From Chthonomonas sp. UBA1950 (GTDB taxonomy: Bacteria > Armatimonadota > Fimbriimonadia > Fimbriimonadales > Fimbriimonadaceae): a DNA stretch of 40,415 nt. Below the pieces are notes generated by a model. The model had not been told where the DNA came from. It saw only the letters and a list, made by a program, of their open reading frames with translations, and did not search any database. A program made the translations under genes and the position numbers. Positions 30,538 through 38,189 of the stretch are shown piece by piece (position 1 is the stretch's first letter; each line of letters opens with the position of its first letter). The stretch lies in assembly GCA_002336105.1 (NCBI GenBank), contig DDEQ01000037.1, positions 64,824-105,238 on the forward strand, in the 5' to 3' direction.

Positions 30538-31314
30538 CTATTCGTCAAGGCTATCTTCAAAGAGTTTGCGAAGGCGTTCTCGCTCTTGGCGTTCTTTTTC
30601 ACGCTTATGTACATCGTCGAAGTAGGCTTGTTCTCGCTTCTTTTCTGCCTTCGACTGCACCCGCGAGTAAAGCCGCTGAGAATAAGGCATAGCTTTGAAT
30701 CTGTTGCTTGCGAAAGCATACGAGAAAGCTACCGGGACGATGGCAAAAAGCCCGAGAAATGGATTGATTGACCCGTAACCGAATAAAGTGCCACCAGCTG
30801 TGAGCCAACCGAGCCACTTCGCTTTCACCGGAATAATCATAAAAAGCATCACGATAGAATCCGGATAGCGCGTCGCCCAAGCGACCAGAAGCGCGGCAAG
30901 CGGCAGTGCAGGACCGCTAAGGAAGGTGGCATTGAGGTGACCCAAAATGGCATATCCTGCCGTCATCGAAATGCTTCCGAGGAGCGTTACGGCGCACCAA
31001 AAAGCCAAATACCGGATCGAATCAAGATCCCGTTCAACGATGGAGCCGATGAAGTATGTCCACATCATCATCAGCGCAAAGAAAAGTATCCCGAGACCCG
31101 CTCCTAACCCTGCATACGCAATCGGGTAGGTCACAAATGTCCATGGCCTGAGCATTGGAGAACCTTGTATTGAAAGTGCCGCGATCACTTCAGAGCCAAA
31201 TGCAGGAACAAAGAAGGCGAGAATGGAGACGACACACATCGCCACCATGATTGCGATAGTGACCGGTGCGCCGCTGCGCCTGAACTTGCTTTGAATCTGG
31301 TGTGCGAAAGCCAT
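30538..31314 (-). CDS. Rhomboid-like membrane protein, probably non-proteolytic
   Basis: A 258-residue multi-spanning membrane protein with about six hydrophobic helices arranged as in rhomboids. The N-terminal TM1 (VTIAIMVAMCVVSILAFFVPA) is followed by an L1-like loop with RPWTFVTYPIAYAGLGAGLG. A serine sits in FLSGPALPLAALLVAWA at about residue 134, where active rhomboids have GxSG, but the glycine two before it is missing. No histidine is found in the last helix (NPFLGLFAIVPVAFSYAFA), so the Ser-His dyad is incomplete. The C-terminal 50 residues are a highly charged helical tail (KREKERQERERLRK). It is probably a pseudoprotease or a Derlin-like membrane chaperone (inference). Confidence 0.75.
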   Translation of the reverse strand: MAFAHQIQSKFRRSGAPVTIAIMVAMCVVSILAFFVPAFGSEVIAALSIQGSPMLRPWTFVTYPIAYAGLGAGLGILFFALMMMWTYFIGSIVERDLDSIRYLAFWCAVTLLGSISMTAGYAILGHLNATFLSGPALPLAALLVAWATRYPDSIVMLFMIIPVKAKWLGWLTAGGTLFGYGSINPFLGLFAIVPVAFSYAFASNRFKAMPYSQRLYSRVQSKAEKKREQAYFDDVHKREKERQERERLRKLFEDSLDE

Positions 31315-31352
31315 AGACCTTGGTTTGATTATGGTTTTCTACGCCGTTGAAA

Positions 31353-32678
31353 TCAGGTTGAAGCGCCGAATAGTCCCAACGGCTTCGGCGAATACCCGGC
31401 GAAAACTACCTTTGTCGCCTGATTTCCCAATCGCTCAGAGAGCAACTCACCCAAAACATCGCGATAATCGGTTGTTGCAATCAAGTCGCCTGGGCCAGTT
31501 AGCTGGTTCTTTTCCAGACCTGGCCATTTTGTATAAACTTTTCCGCCCTTGACTCCCCCACCCATAACGAACATTGCCGAACCATGCCCGTGGTCGGTTC
31601 CTAGCCCAGTGTTCTCTTCGAGCCTACGACCAAACTCAGACATGACAACCAGGCTAACTTTCGACATGTCCGGCCCAAGGTCGTCGGTAAAGGCTCGAAT
31701 CGACTTGGCCAGATCGTCGAGCAGTCCGGGCAGAAGCCCAACAGTTACCCCTTGACCAACATGCGTGTCCCACCCTCCCTTGTCTAGGCAGGCAATCTCC
31801 AGTCCGACCTTCGCTCGAATGAGTGTCGCGACCTCGCGGAGACCTCGACCAAGGTCGGAATCTGGGTATTGGCCGGATGAAGATGGCTGTTGAACATGAT
31901 TAAGTGTGCTAAGAACATCAAGCGTATCTCGCCCAGCTTTTGCGACCTCGTCTTCGCCGGGGCCATACATTTTTGCCAACTCTGAGGTGATCCATCGTCG
32001 TTGCTCGGCTTGGTCCATTGCGATTTTATAGTCCTTAACGCTTTCCATCAAAACGGTGTGCGTCGCTCCTCGGAGGGAGTCAGGCATGGTGGAACCAATA
32101 GCTACCGCCCGCAGAGGTGAGTCGGTAGATGGATGAGTTGTGGCAAGGTGACGCGCTATCCACCCGTCTCCTGGACCATCCTCTTGTCTTGCGAGGCCAC
32201 GCTCCATAGCTGACATCGCCTCAAAATGACTCCTTGTGTTATCGTCTGAGCCACAGGCGTGAACGATCCCCATTTGTCCCTCTTTGAAGAGTTTCTCAAG
32301 CGGTTGAAGTGAAGGGTGGAAACCGAATTGCCCGTTGAGGTCGATCACCGATGATCTTGCCGTTCGTGGGGCTGGAATTGACAGATTTGGCCGAGCGCGG
32401 TAGTAAGCGTCCTCTCGATATGGAACAACCAAACTGAGCATGTCCGCCGCGCCACGAAGAAACAGCACGACGACGACCTGATTACCGGGGCGCGGCCCAA
32501 CAGCGATTTGGCTCAGGGCGGAGCCTTTGCTCAACCAAGTCAGCGCTCCAATTCCAATACCAGTTAAAACAGAACGGCGGGTAAAACCGATTGTCGGAGC
32601 CATACGGTCGACGCCTTCTTTTCTTCGCGATTTAACCTGACCATATCCGTCACAACTGTACCAATCACGTTTGCTCAT
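31353..32678 (-). CDS. DUF1501 secreted protein (alkaline-phosphatase-like fold)
   Basis: A 441-residue DUF1501 protein, exported by the Tat route: RRSVLTGIGIGALTWL carries the twin arginines at residues 34-35. The start is placed at ATG 32678, which has a GGAGA ribosome-binding site 7 nt upstream and is 3 bp after the DUF1800 stop; a later ATG at 32603 would give a shorter Tat signal (MAPTIGFTRRS). DUF1501 marks are VVVLFLRGAADMLSLVVPY, SRSHFEAM-like RSHFEAMSAMERG, DKGGWDTH and VVMSEFGRRLEENTGLGTDHGHGSAMFVMGGGV. The family has a sulfatase/alkaline-phosphatase-like fold and almost always sits next to DUF1800; function is not established. Confidence 0.93.
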   Translation of the reverse strand: MSKRDWYSCDGYGQVKSRRKEGVDRMAPTIGFTRRSVLTGIGIGALTWLSKGSALSQIAVGPRPGNQVVVVLFLRGAADMLSLVVPYREDAYYRARPNLSIPAPRTARSSVIDLNGQFGFHPSLQPLEKLFKEGQMGIVHACGSDDNTRSHFEAMSAMERGLARQEDGPGDGWIARHLATTHPSTDSPLRAVAIGSTMPDSLRGATHTVLMESVKDYKIAMDQAEQRRWITSELAKMYGPGEDEVAKAGRDTLDVLSTLNHVQQPSSSGQYPDSDLGRGLREVATLIRAKVGLEIACLDKGGWDTHVGQGVTVGLLPGLLDDLAKSIRAFTDDLGPDMSKVSLVVMSEFGRRLEENTGLGTDHGHGSAMFVMGGGVKGGKVYTKWPGLEKNQLTGPGDLIATTDYRDVLGELLSERLGNQATKVVFAGYSPKPLGLFGAST

Positions 32679-32681
32679 AAA

Positions 32682-34067
32682 CTATCTCCATTGAAATTCG
32701 GGCGATGCCAATGCAAGAGCAACGGCTTGTCGATCCGTATTGCCGAGTGAACGATCCTCTCCGAGGATCAGCCGAGTGACTTCGCCCTTGGGGAGACGAT
32801 CCCACTCGACTCGGGTGCCCGCGATGTCGTCGCTAGAAAGCGCAATCGCGAAGTTCCAGCGAGCGAGCAAGGTTCCTGTCCACGCAGAGGTCTTTTCTGG
32901 GTAGCCATCGGGCATCGGCCATTCATAAAGCCGCTGCCCCATCTCGGCAAGGTGTCGCAATATGGGCTTGTGTCCATCCGTCGTCGCGTCTGTAGCCCTC
33001 AGGGACGATGCCACAAAGTCAAATGGGCGTTTGATCATTGCTGGCGAAGTTGCGATGTCATCCGACAAAAGAAGCGGCTTCAACATCAGTCGGATGTCTC
33101 CACCGGTAGAGCGATAAGTCTCTGACATGCTGTCTACCCATGGAGTTTCCGATGTTCCCAAGAAGAATCGACAAAGCTTTTTCGAAATATGACGTGCTGT
33201 CGAAGGATGCGTCGACAAGATGGCGAGAACTTTCTCTGCATCAGATTGGCCGCCACCCGCCTGAATGGTCTGACCCAAAACGGTCTTCTCTCCGTTGTCG
33301 TGTCGATCTAGATTGAAAGAGAATGAATCACGGTGTTTGAGGAATCCGCGCTCCAACCCCCAACCCGTGAAACACCTCGCGACCTCCATCACGTCTTTTT
33401 GGGTGTAACCGCCGTCGACACCCAAGGTGTGAAGCTCCATGATTTCTCTGGCATAGTTTTCGTTTGGATGGCCTTTCTCGTTATAAAAGTTGTCCAAAAA
33501 CATCAGCATGGACGGACTCTTGGCGCTCTTTGCCAACAGATCAGGAAACTTGCCAAGAGCATTCTCACGAATCCAAACGTCGTTTCCAGGGATTCTCCAT
33601 GCCGCTTTTCCTTTCCTTCCGTAGATGTTGAAGTGGTTGATCCAGAAATCAACTAACCGTTCCCTTAACTGGTTTTGACTATAGGTCGCACGAAGGAGCG
33701 TCGCGGTTTGTAATTGCCGAAGCATTTCGTCCTCGTTGATGTCTCGTAGCTCGATGCCGTCGATTCGCAGGACATCAAGGCGAGATAGCTGCAGTAATAG
33801 CTCAGGGTCCTCTGGCTGATCTCCAGAGAGTTGTTCTTCAACAAATGCCGCTTTCCCAAGTTCTTCCAGCCGTTTGTAATCGGTTGGTCGCGGCCCGAAC
33901 GCGATTCGGTTGAGAAAGCGATGTCTTTCTGGCGGCGTGTAGCTTGGCAGAGCAATAGGGGCAAAACCGCGATGCGATAATCGCCGAGCCAGTGGCGCGC
34001 AAGCCCCCAATCCGGAAGCCACCCCAGCCAAAGCTGCTATCTTCAGGCATTCTCGACGAGTCGTCAT
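32682..34067 (-). CDS. DUF1800 secreted protein
   Basis: A 461-residue DUF1800 protein. The N-terminus (MTTRRECLKIAALAGVASGLGAC) combines twin arginines with a lipobox cysteine at residue 23, suggesting a Tat-exported lipoprotein. Family marks are HRFLNRIAFGPRPTDY, RERLVDFWINHFNIYGRKG, NPNENYAREIMELHTLGVDGGYTQ-like NENYAREIMELHTLGVDGGY, DVMEVARCFTGWGL and DRHDNGEKTVLG. Length is typical. DUF1800-DUF1501 pairs are common in Armatimonadota, Planctomycetes and Bacteroidetes; their joint role is unknown, with cell-surface polymer metabolism suspected. It is followed by DUF1501 after 3 bp and preceded by a small membrane-protein gene after 3 bp. Confidence 0.93.
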   Translation of the reverse strand: MTTRRECLKIAALAGVASGLGACAPLARRLSHRGFAPIALPSYTPPERHRFLNRIAFGPRPTDYKRLEELGKAAFVEEQLSGDQPEDPELLLQLSRLDVLRIDGIELRDINEDEMLRQLQTATLLRATYSQNQLRERLVDFWINHFNIYGRKGKAAWRIPGNDVWIRENALGKFPDLLAKSAKSPSMLMFLDNFYNEKGHPNENYAREIMELHTLGVDGGYTQKDVMEVARCFTGWGLERGFLKHRDSFSFNLDRHDNGEKTVLGQTIQAGGGQSDAEKVLAILSTHPSTARHISKKLCRFFLGTSETPWVDSMSETYRSTGGDIRLMLKPLLLSDDIATSPAMIKRPFDFVASSLRATDATTDGHKPILRHLAEMGQRLYEWPMPDGYPEKTSAWTGTLLARWNFAIALSSDDIAGTRVEWDRLPKGEVTRLILGEDRSLGNTDRQAVALALASPEFQWR

Positions 34068-34070
34068 GAC

Positions 34071-34574
34071 TTATGCCACCAATTCGCTCGATGAACTTCT
34101 CACTCGAAGACCGGACCAGCCGGCTCCAAGCGAGGCAAAAAGGAACAGCGGGGCAACAAAGAGCCATCCCAAAATCGGAACAAAACAGGAACCGACCATT
34201 AGGGCTGCCCCCTTTGAATAGGCGGAAAAGGAGTTCGTTTCGGGGCTGTAACTGGATATCCGTTTGCCAATAACCTTAGCGATCCCGCCTGCGCCAAAAA
34301 CCCCAACCAGAAGAATAGAAAGTAGTCCAATCAGACCCAACAGCTTCAGCATCGGAAACGCTGAGACCGCCATCGCAAATGTGAGGACGCCGGGAACAAC
34401 CGCGATCAAAGCCCCAAGCAAGATTTGACGCAACGGATTCGCTTCGATTCGTTCCGCTGCCTCCGTGACTTTTGAGTCGAACAATAACCCTAACCCGACA
34501 ATCATTGCCCAAACAGAAAGAAAAATCCCAGTTAGGGTCACGACGATAGCAAAGACATCTCCAAGGTACAGCAT
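34071..34574 (-). CDS. Small multi-pass membrane protein of unknown function
   Basis: A 167-residue hypothetical membrane protein with four or five hydrophobic segments: about residues 6-31, 49-69, 74-98 and 123-156. Between the first two lies an amphipathic stretch (DSKVTEAAERIEANPLR). The pattern and the ILLGALIAVVPGVLTFAMAVS segment recall small bactofilin-neighbour or DUF-type membrane proteins, but no family is recognised. It has an upstream GGAG ribosome-binding site and leads a minus-strand unit with DUF1800 and DUF1501, with 3-bp spacing, so it may help anchor or export those proteins (inference). Confidence 0.7.
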   Translation of the reverse strand: MLYLGDVFAIVVTLTGIFLSVWAMIVGLGLLFDSKVTEAAERIEANPLRQILLGALIAVVPGVLTFAMAVSAFPMLKLLGLIGLLSILLVGVFGAGGIAKVIGKRISSYSPETNSFSAYSKGAALMVGSCFVPILGWLFVAPLFLFASLGAGWSGLRVRSSSSELVA

Positions 34575-34709
34575 GTGTTTCTCCGGCTCTCCGTAGGGGC
34601 AGTTTAGGGAGTGATTCTTGAGTGCAAAAGAGCTGTGGGACCTTCGGCGGGAAACTTTGAGGCGACTGGCCCAGTAAGAAAGGATAAGAGACTCGTCAAA
34701 CGATAGTGA

Positions 34710-34738
34710 TTGTCAAAATGTGACGGCTCTGATATAAC
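34710..34738 (+). promoter_or_regulatory. Sigma-70-type promoter TTGTCA-17-TATAAC for the VOC gene
   Basis: TTGTCA (34710-34715), a 17-bp spacer and TATAAC (34733-34738) preceded by TGA (extended -10) form the clearest promoter in the window. The -10 ends 8 nt before the ATG at 34747, implying a leaderless or near-leaderless mRNA. The -35 box overlaps a short GTCA/TGAC inverted repeat. Confidence 0.6.
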
Positions 34739-34746
34739 GGGGTGAC

Positions 34747-35682
34747 ATGACGGACCTTGCCCTCGGTGGCATTCACCATATGACCGCGTTTTGCGGTGAT
34801 GCGCAGGAGAATATCGACTTTTATGCCGGTCTTCTCGGTCTTCGTCTTGTCAAGTGGACCGTCAACTTTGATGACCCGAACGCTTACCACTTTTATTACG
34901 GCGATGCAATCGGGACACCTGGAACGCTCTTGACATTTTTCCCGTATCCGAACGGGCACCATGGTCGCCCAGGAAATGGTCAAGTCACGACAACTGCGTT
35001 GTCGATCAGCCGCGATTCACTTAACTACTGGCAAGACCGGCTGAAAGAATTCAAGATTGGAAATGTTCGCGATGGCTTCGACTTTGAAGCTCCGGACGGT
35101 TTGCGCTTAAGGCTTGCGGTTGACGACGCTATGAAGCCGTTTTCATCGAGGGAACGTTCAAGTGTTCAGGTCAATTTCGGTATCGGTGGCATCAAGAGTG
35201 TCACTCTCGACGAAGCTGATCTTGAACCGACCGCTACGTTTCTTGTGAAGAAATTGGGGTTCTACAAAACAGCCGAAAACGGCGAGATGCATAGCTTTGA
35301 AGTGGGCGATGGAGGCTCGGGAAACCGACTTCATCTTCGAATTCGGCCTGACGGCATGTCGAGCCGAGGAGGAAGGGGAAGCACTCACCATGTCGCGTTC
35401 CAAGTTTCAGGTGAAGCAGAGTTATTGAATTGGCGCGAGAAGCTGGTTGCTGAGGATGTAGAGGTCACTCCAGTACTCGATCGAGACTATTTCAAGTCGA
35501 TCTACTTCCGAGAGCCGGGTGGAGTGCTTTTTGAACTTGCGACAAACGAGCCCGGATTCAGCGTGGATGAACCAGTCGAATCGCTTGGGAGTTCATTACA
35601 ACTTCCCGAGCAATTCGAGGGGTACCGGGACAAGATTGTCAGAACCTTGCCTGCTCTCATAATCCCGGCGCTGAGGAAATAA
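34747..35682 (+). CDS. VOC-family ring-cleaving dioxygenase (MhqO/MhqE-like)
   Basis: A 311-residue protein made of two vicinal-oxygen-chelate modules. The first opens with GGIHHMTAFCGDAQENIDFYA then GLLGLRLVKWTVNFDDPNAYHFYYGD; the second has GSTHHVAFQV near residue 220 and ends with YFREPGGVLFELATNEPGF, supplying the metal-binding histidines and glutamate. This arrangement is that of the 'ring-cleaving dioxygenase' group including Bacillus MhqO, which handles hydroquinone-type compounds. The exact substrate is unknown. It is a monocistronic gene, with its own strong promoter, converging on the adenosine deaminase gene with only 3 bp between stops. Confidence 0.9.
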   Translation: MTDLALGGIHHMTAFCGDAQENIDFYAGLLGLRLVKWTVNFDDPNAYHFYYGDAIGTPGTLLTFFPYPNGHHGRPGNGQVTTTALSISRDSLNYWQDRLKEFKIGNVRDGFDFEAPDGLRLRLAVDDAMKPFSSRERSSVQVNFGIGGIKSVTLDEADLEPTATFLVKKLGFYKTAENGEMHSFEVGDGGSGNRLHLRIRPDGMSSRGGRGSTHHVAFQVSGEAELLNWREKLVAEDVEVTPVLDRDYFKSIYFREPGGVLFELATNEPGFSVDEPVESLGSSLQLPEQFEGYRDKIVRTLPALIIPALRK

Positions 35683-35685
35683 CCG

Positions 35686-36705
35686 CTATGACTTCGCTGC
35701 AGCGAATCCTTCGCGCAGATGGCTTCGCAATACGGCCTTCTCGGCGTCTGGCAAGAGGCAAGCGTTTAAGGCGTTCAGCTCAAGCGACCAGAGAATGTCT
35801 TCGTTGAACCCAAATGTTTCTGAGCATTGATACAACTCATCCGAGATTGTCGTGCTAAACATGGGCGGATCATCGGAGTTGATCGTGACGTAAAGGCCCT
35901 CATCAAGCAGCCTCGGCAGAGGGTGATCGGCTAATGTTGCCGCCACTCCCAAAGCAACATTCGAGGTGGGGCAGACTTCGATGGGGATCTGCTTGTCTCG
36001 CAGCTCTTTTACGAGTGGCCCATCTTCAAGGCACCTAACACCGTGACCAATTCGCATCGGTTTACCGATGGCGAAGCAATCCCGGATGCACTGGGCGCCC
36101 GTCGTTTCGCCAGCGTGGGGGATAAATGGAATTCCAGCATCGCCAGAATAGGCGATTGCTTCTTTGTATTGGGTCGTTCCTTTTACCTCTTCGCCGGCAA
36201 GTCCTTGAGCGCAGACCACACCGGCTTCGTAGCCTTCCACAACCCATTTAGCGACTTGCAAGGCTCTGTCCTCAGAATCTCCGCGGACAATGTCAAGGAT
36301 GAAGCCTAAGCTGGTGCCTTTGGATTTCGCATAACTCACTGCCGATTTGAGAACGGCAAGTTGATCGGCCCACGAAATACCGTTGTATTTTTCGAGAGTG
36401 GAAGCGGTGTAGGTGACCTCGCTACGCAAAACGTTGTGCTCGACCTGATTGTCGACAAATTCTTGGGCGATCAGCTCTAGGTCAGAAGCTGTCTTTATTC
36501 GTGTTGAAACTGCGACGTAGATCTCGACAAAGTGTGGAAAGTCCCGAAAGGTGTACCAATCACGAAGGCCCTCAATCGTTTCTGCTGGTAGGGGCATTTC
36601 GTGTCGCTTAGCTAACTTCAGAACGGTCTCGGGACGAACAGATCCTTCGAGGTGAACATGTAGTTCGACCTTCGGAATTTGGCGACAAAACTCGAGTGAA
36701 AGCAT
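35686..36705 (-). CDS. add: Adenosine deaminase
   Basis: A 339-residue amidohydrolase that converts adenosine to inosine (purine salvage). The start is placed at ATG 36705 (MLSLEFCRQIPKVELHVHLEG), because the longer frame reaching 36804 would overlap the divergent purQ start and lacks family similarity. Zinc ligands H16 and H18 (HVH), H197 and E200 (HAGET), H221 (RIGHG) and the D278-D279 pair (INSDDPPMF) are all present, with CPTSNVALG in the usual place. Some members act on adenine instead of adenosine; the SWADQLAVLK region and length fit the adenosine type. It is divergent from purQ, both serving purine metabolism. Confidence 0.92.
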   Translation of the reverse strand: MLSLEFCRQIPKVELHVHLEGSVRPETVLKLAKRHEMPLPAETIEGLRDWYTFRDFPHFVEIYVAVSTRIKTASDLELIAQEFVDNQVEHNVLRSEVTYTASTLEKYNGISWADQLAVLKSAVSYAKSKGTSLGFILDIVRGDSEDRALQVAKWVVEGYEAGVVCAQGLAGEEVKGTTQYKEAIAYSGDAGIPFIPHAGETTGAQCIRDCFAIGKPMRIGHGVRCLEDGPLVKELRDKQIPIEVCPTSNVALGVAATLADHPLPRLLDEGLYVTINSDDPPMFSTTISDELYQCSETFGFNEDILWSLELNALNACLLPDAEKAVLRSHLREGFAAAKS

Positions 36706-36747
36706 GATGACTATTATGCTTTCGCAGAGATGACTGCCGTTAGGGTC

Positions 36748-36753
36748 TACAAT
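36748..36753 (+). promoter_or_regulatory. Candidate -10 box (TACAAT) of purQ
   Basis: TACAAT ends 6 nt before the ATG at 36760, so the mRNA would start at or beside the start codon. No clear -35 box or strong ribosome-binding site is visible. Confidence 0.4.
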
Positions 36754-36759
36754 ATAGGA

Positions 36760-37449
36760 ATGCGGGTTGCCGTCCTTCGATTTCCGGGCTCGAATTGCGA
36801 CCAAGACGCCCTTTTCTCACTTCGCCAAGATATCGGTGTGCAGGCCGAATATGTTTGGCATGAAGATCATTCACTGAGTGGATTTGACGCAGTTTTTGTT
36901 CCTGGCGGGTTCTCGTACGGGGATTACCTCCGTTGCGGAGCTATGGCTAGTCGAGCTCCCATCATGGCAGAGGTGCATCGCTTTGTCGATGAGGGGCGCC
37001 CCGTGATCGGAGTATGCAACGGCTTTCAAATCTTGTGCGAAACGGGAATCCTACCCGGAGCTTTGCTTCTAAACGTTGAGCAAAAGTTTTTGTGCAAGGA
37101 CGTTTATCTGCGCGCTGAGTCGAAGCGCTCAATTTGGACTTCTGGCGTTGATCGAGTCATTCGGATACCCATTGCCCACGGCGAAGGGCGATATGTTGTT
37201 GATTCCGACACCCTCAAGCGTATCGAAGACAGTGAACAAATCGCGCTTCGATACGTTAATCCCGAGGGCGAGTTGGACGAAAACTGGAATTTCAACGGGT
37301 CCCAGTCTGCGATTGCTGGCGTAATCAATGAGAAGGGGAATGTCCTTGGATTGATGCCGCACCCGGAGCGCGCCGCACGGGCGTCTTTAGGAAGCGCTGA
37401 CGGTCTGACGATTCTCAACGCGTTTCGCCTTGTCGGCGCAGACCTGTAG
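36760..37449 (+). CDS. purQ: Phosphoribosylformylglycinamidine synthase subunit PurQ
   Basis: A 229-residue class I glutamine amidotransferase subunit of FGAM synthase in de novo purine synthesis. The start is taken at ATG 36760 (MRVAVLRFPGSNCDQD), the conserved N-terminus; an in-frame ATG at 36730 adds ten unrelated residues. The catalytic triad is C86 (GVCNGFQIL), H201 and E203 (MPHPERA). FVPGGFSYGDYLRCGAMA is the oxyanion segment. Length is normal for the small-PurL type system, which also needs PurS and PurL; neither gene is adjacent here, so they must be encoded elsewhere. Confidence 0.96.
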   Translation: MRVAVLRFPGSNCDQDALFSLRQDIGVQAEYVWHEDHSLSGFDAVFVPGGFSYGDYLRCGAMASRAPIMAEVHRFVDEGRPVIGVCNGFQILCETGILPGALLLNVEQKFLCKDVYLRAESKRSIWTSGVDRVIRIPIAHGEGRYVVDSDTLKRIEDSEQIALRYVNPEGELDENWNFNGSQSAIAGVINEKGNVLGLMPHPERAARASLGSADGLTILNAFRLVGADL

Positions 37450-37487
37450 GAATTGCCAGGTTTGCCGAGAATAGTTCTGTTTACGTA

Positions 37488-38189
37488 ATGAAGTTAAGTC
37501 GGTTAATTTTGGGGTTGCTTCTGGTTTGTGTCTTTGCCGTGACATGGGCCGACGGTCGCGTGCTTGGAAATCTTGGCCAAGCGACCGGAAGCGTTCTCAT
37601 CAAATCTAAGGCAAGTGATCGATCTGCGACCTATTACCGAGTCCGACCTTACGAGTATTTAGTGGTCAACAGCTACGATAAGGCTGGCGTCTGGTTCAAA
37701 GTGCTGATGAGCGATGGTCGCTCAGGCTATGTCAGGTCCAGTGCGGTCGCTAAGCTTCCGTACCAAGTAACCTCCGCTTCTGAATCGCCCTCATATTCGA
37801 ACTATGGCGGCGGTTCGGGTTCCGCAATTGCAAACTATTCGCTCAAGTTTATCGGGACTCCATACAAATGGGGTGGAAACGATCCGAACGCAGGGATTGA
37901 CTGTTCCGGTTTTGTCAAGCAGATGTACGGCACAATCGGCGTCAGCCTTCCTCGAACGGCTGCGGAACAAGCGCTTGTCGGCCAGCCGGTTACTCGATTG
38001 GAGCAACTCGTTCCTGGTGATCGACTTTACTTCTGGGAAAACAAACGCCAGAAGATTGGTCACTGCGGAATCTATCTTGGACGAGGATATTTCGTTCACA
38101 GTTCGGTTGGAAAGAAAGGCGTTTCTACTGACTATCTGACCAAGAAGTGGCTTCAGATCTTGGTTGCGGCTAGACGGTCTGTTTCGTAA
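37488..38189 (+). CDS. Secreted NlpC/P60 peptidoglycan endopeptidase with SH3 domain
   Basis: A 233-residue cell-wall hydrolase. Residues 1-21 are a signal peptide (MKLSRLILGLLLVCVFAVTWA). A bacterial SH3-like domain follows at about residues 25-90 (VRPYEYLVVNSYDKAGVWFK ... GYVRSSAVAKL), then a short serine/glycine linker and the NlpC/P60 domain from about residue 112. The catalytic residues are C139 (GIDCSGFVKQMY), H192 (KIGHCGIYLG) and H204 (FVHSS). It probably cleaves stem peptides between D-Glu and the diamino acid. It lies 38 bp after purQ, and its last 37 bp overlap the 3' end of the convergent glycosyltransferase gene. Confidence 0.93.
   Translation: MKLSRLILGLLLVCVFAVTWADGRVLGNLGQATGSVLIKSKASDRSATYYRVRPYEYLVVNSYDKAGVWFKVLMSDGRSGYVRSSAVAKLPYQVTSASESPSYSNYGGGSGSAIANYSLKFIGTPYKWGGNDPNAGIDCSGFVKQMYGTIGVSLPRTAAEQALVGQPVTRLEQLVPGDRLYFWENKRQKIGHCGIYLGRGYFVHSSVGKKGVSTDYLTKKWLQILVAARRSVS

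Noticed and set aside
36706..36804. N-terminal extension of adenosine deaminase
   Set aside because: It would overlap the divergent purQ promoter and start and has no similarity to the family; ATG 36705 gives the conserved N-terminus.
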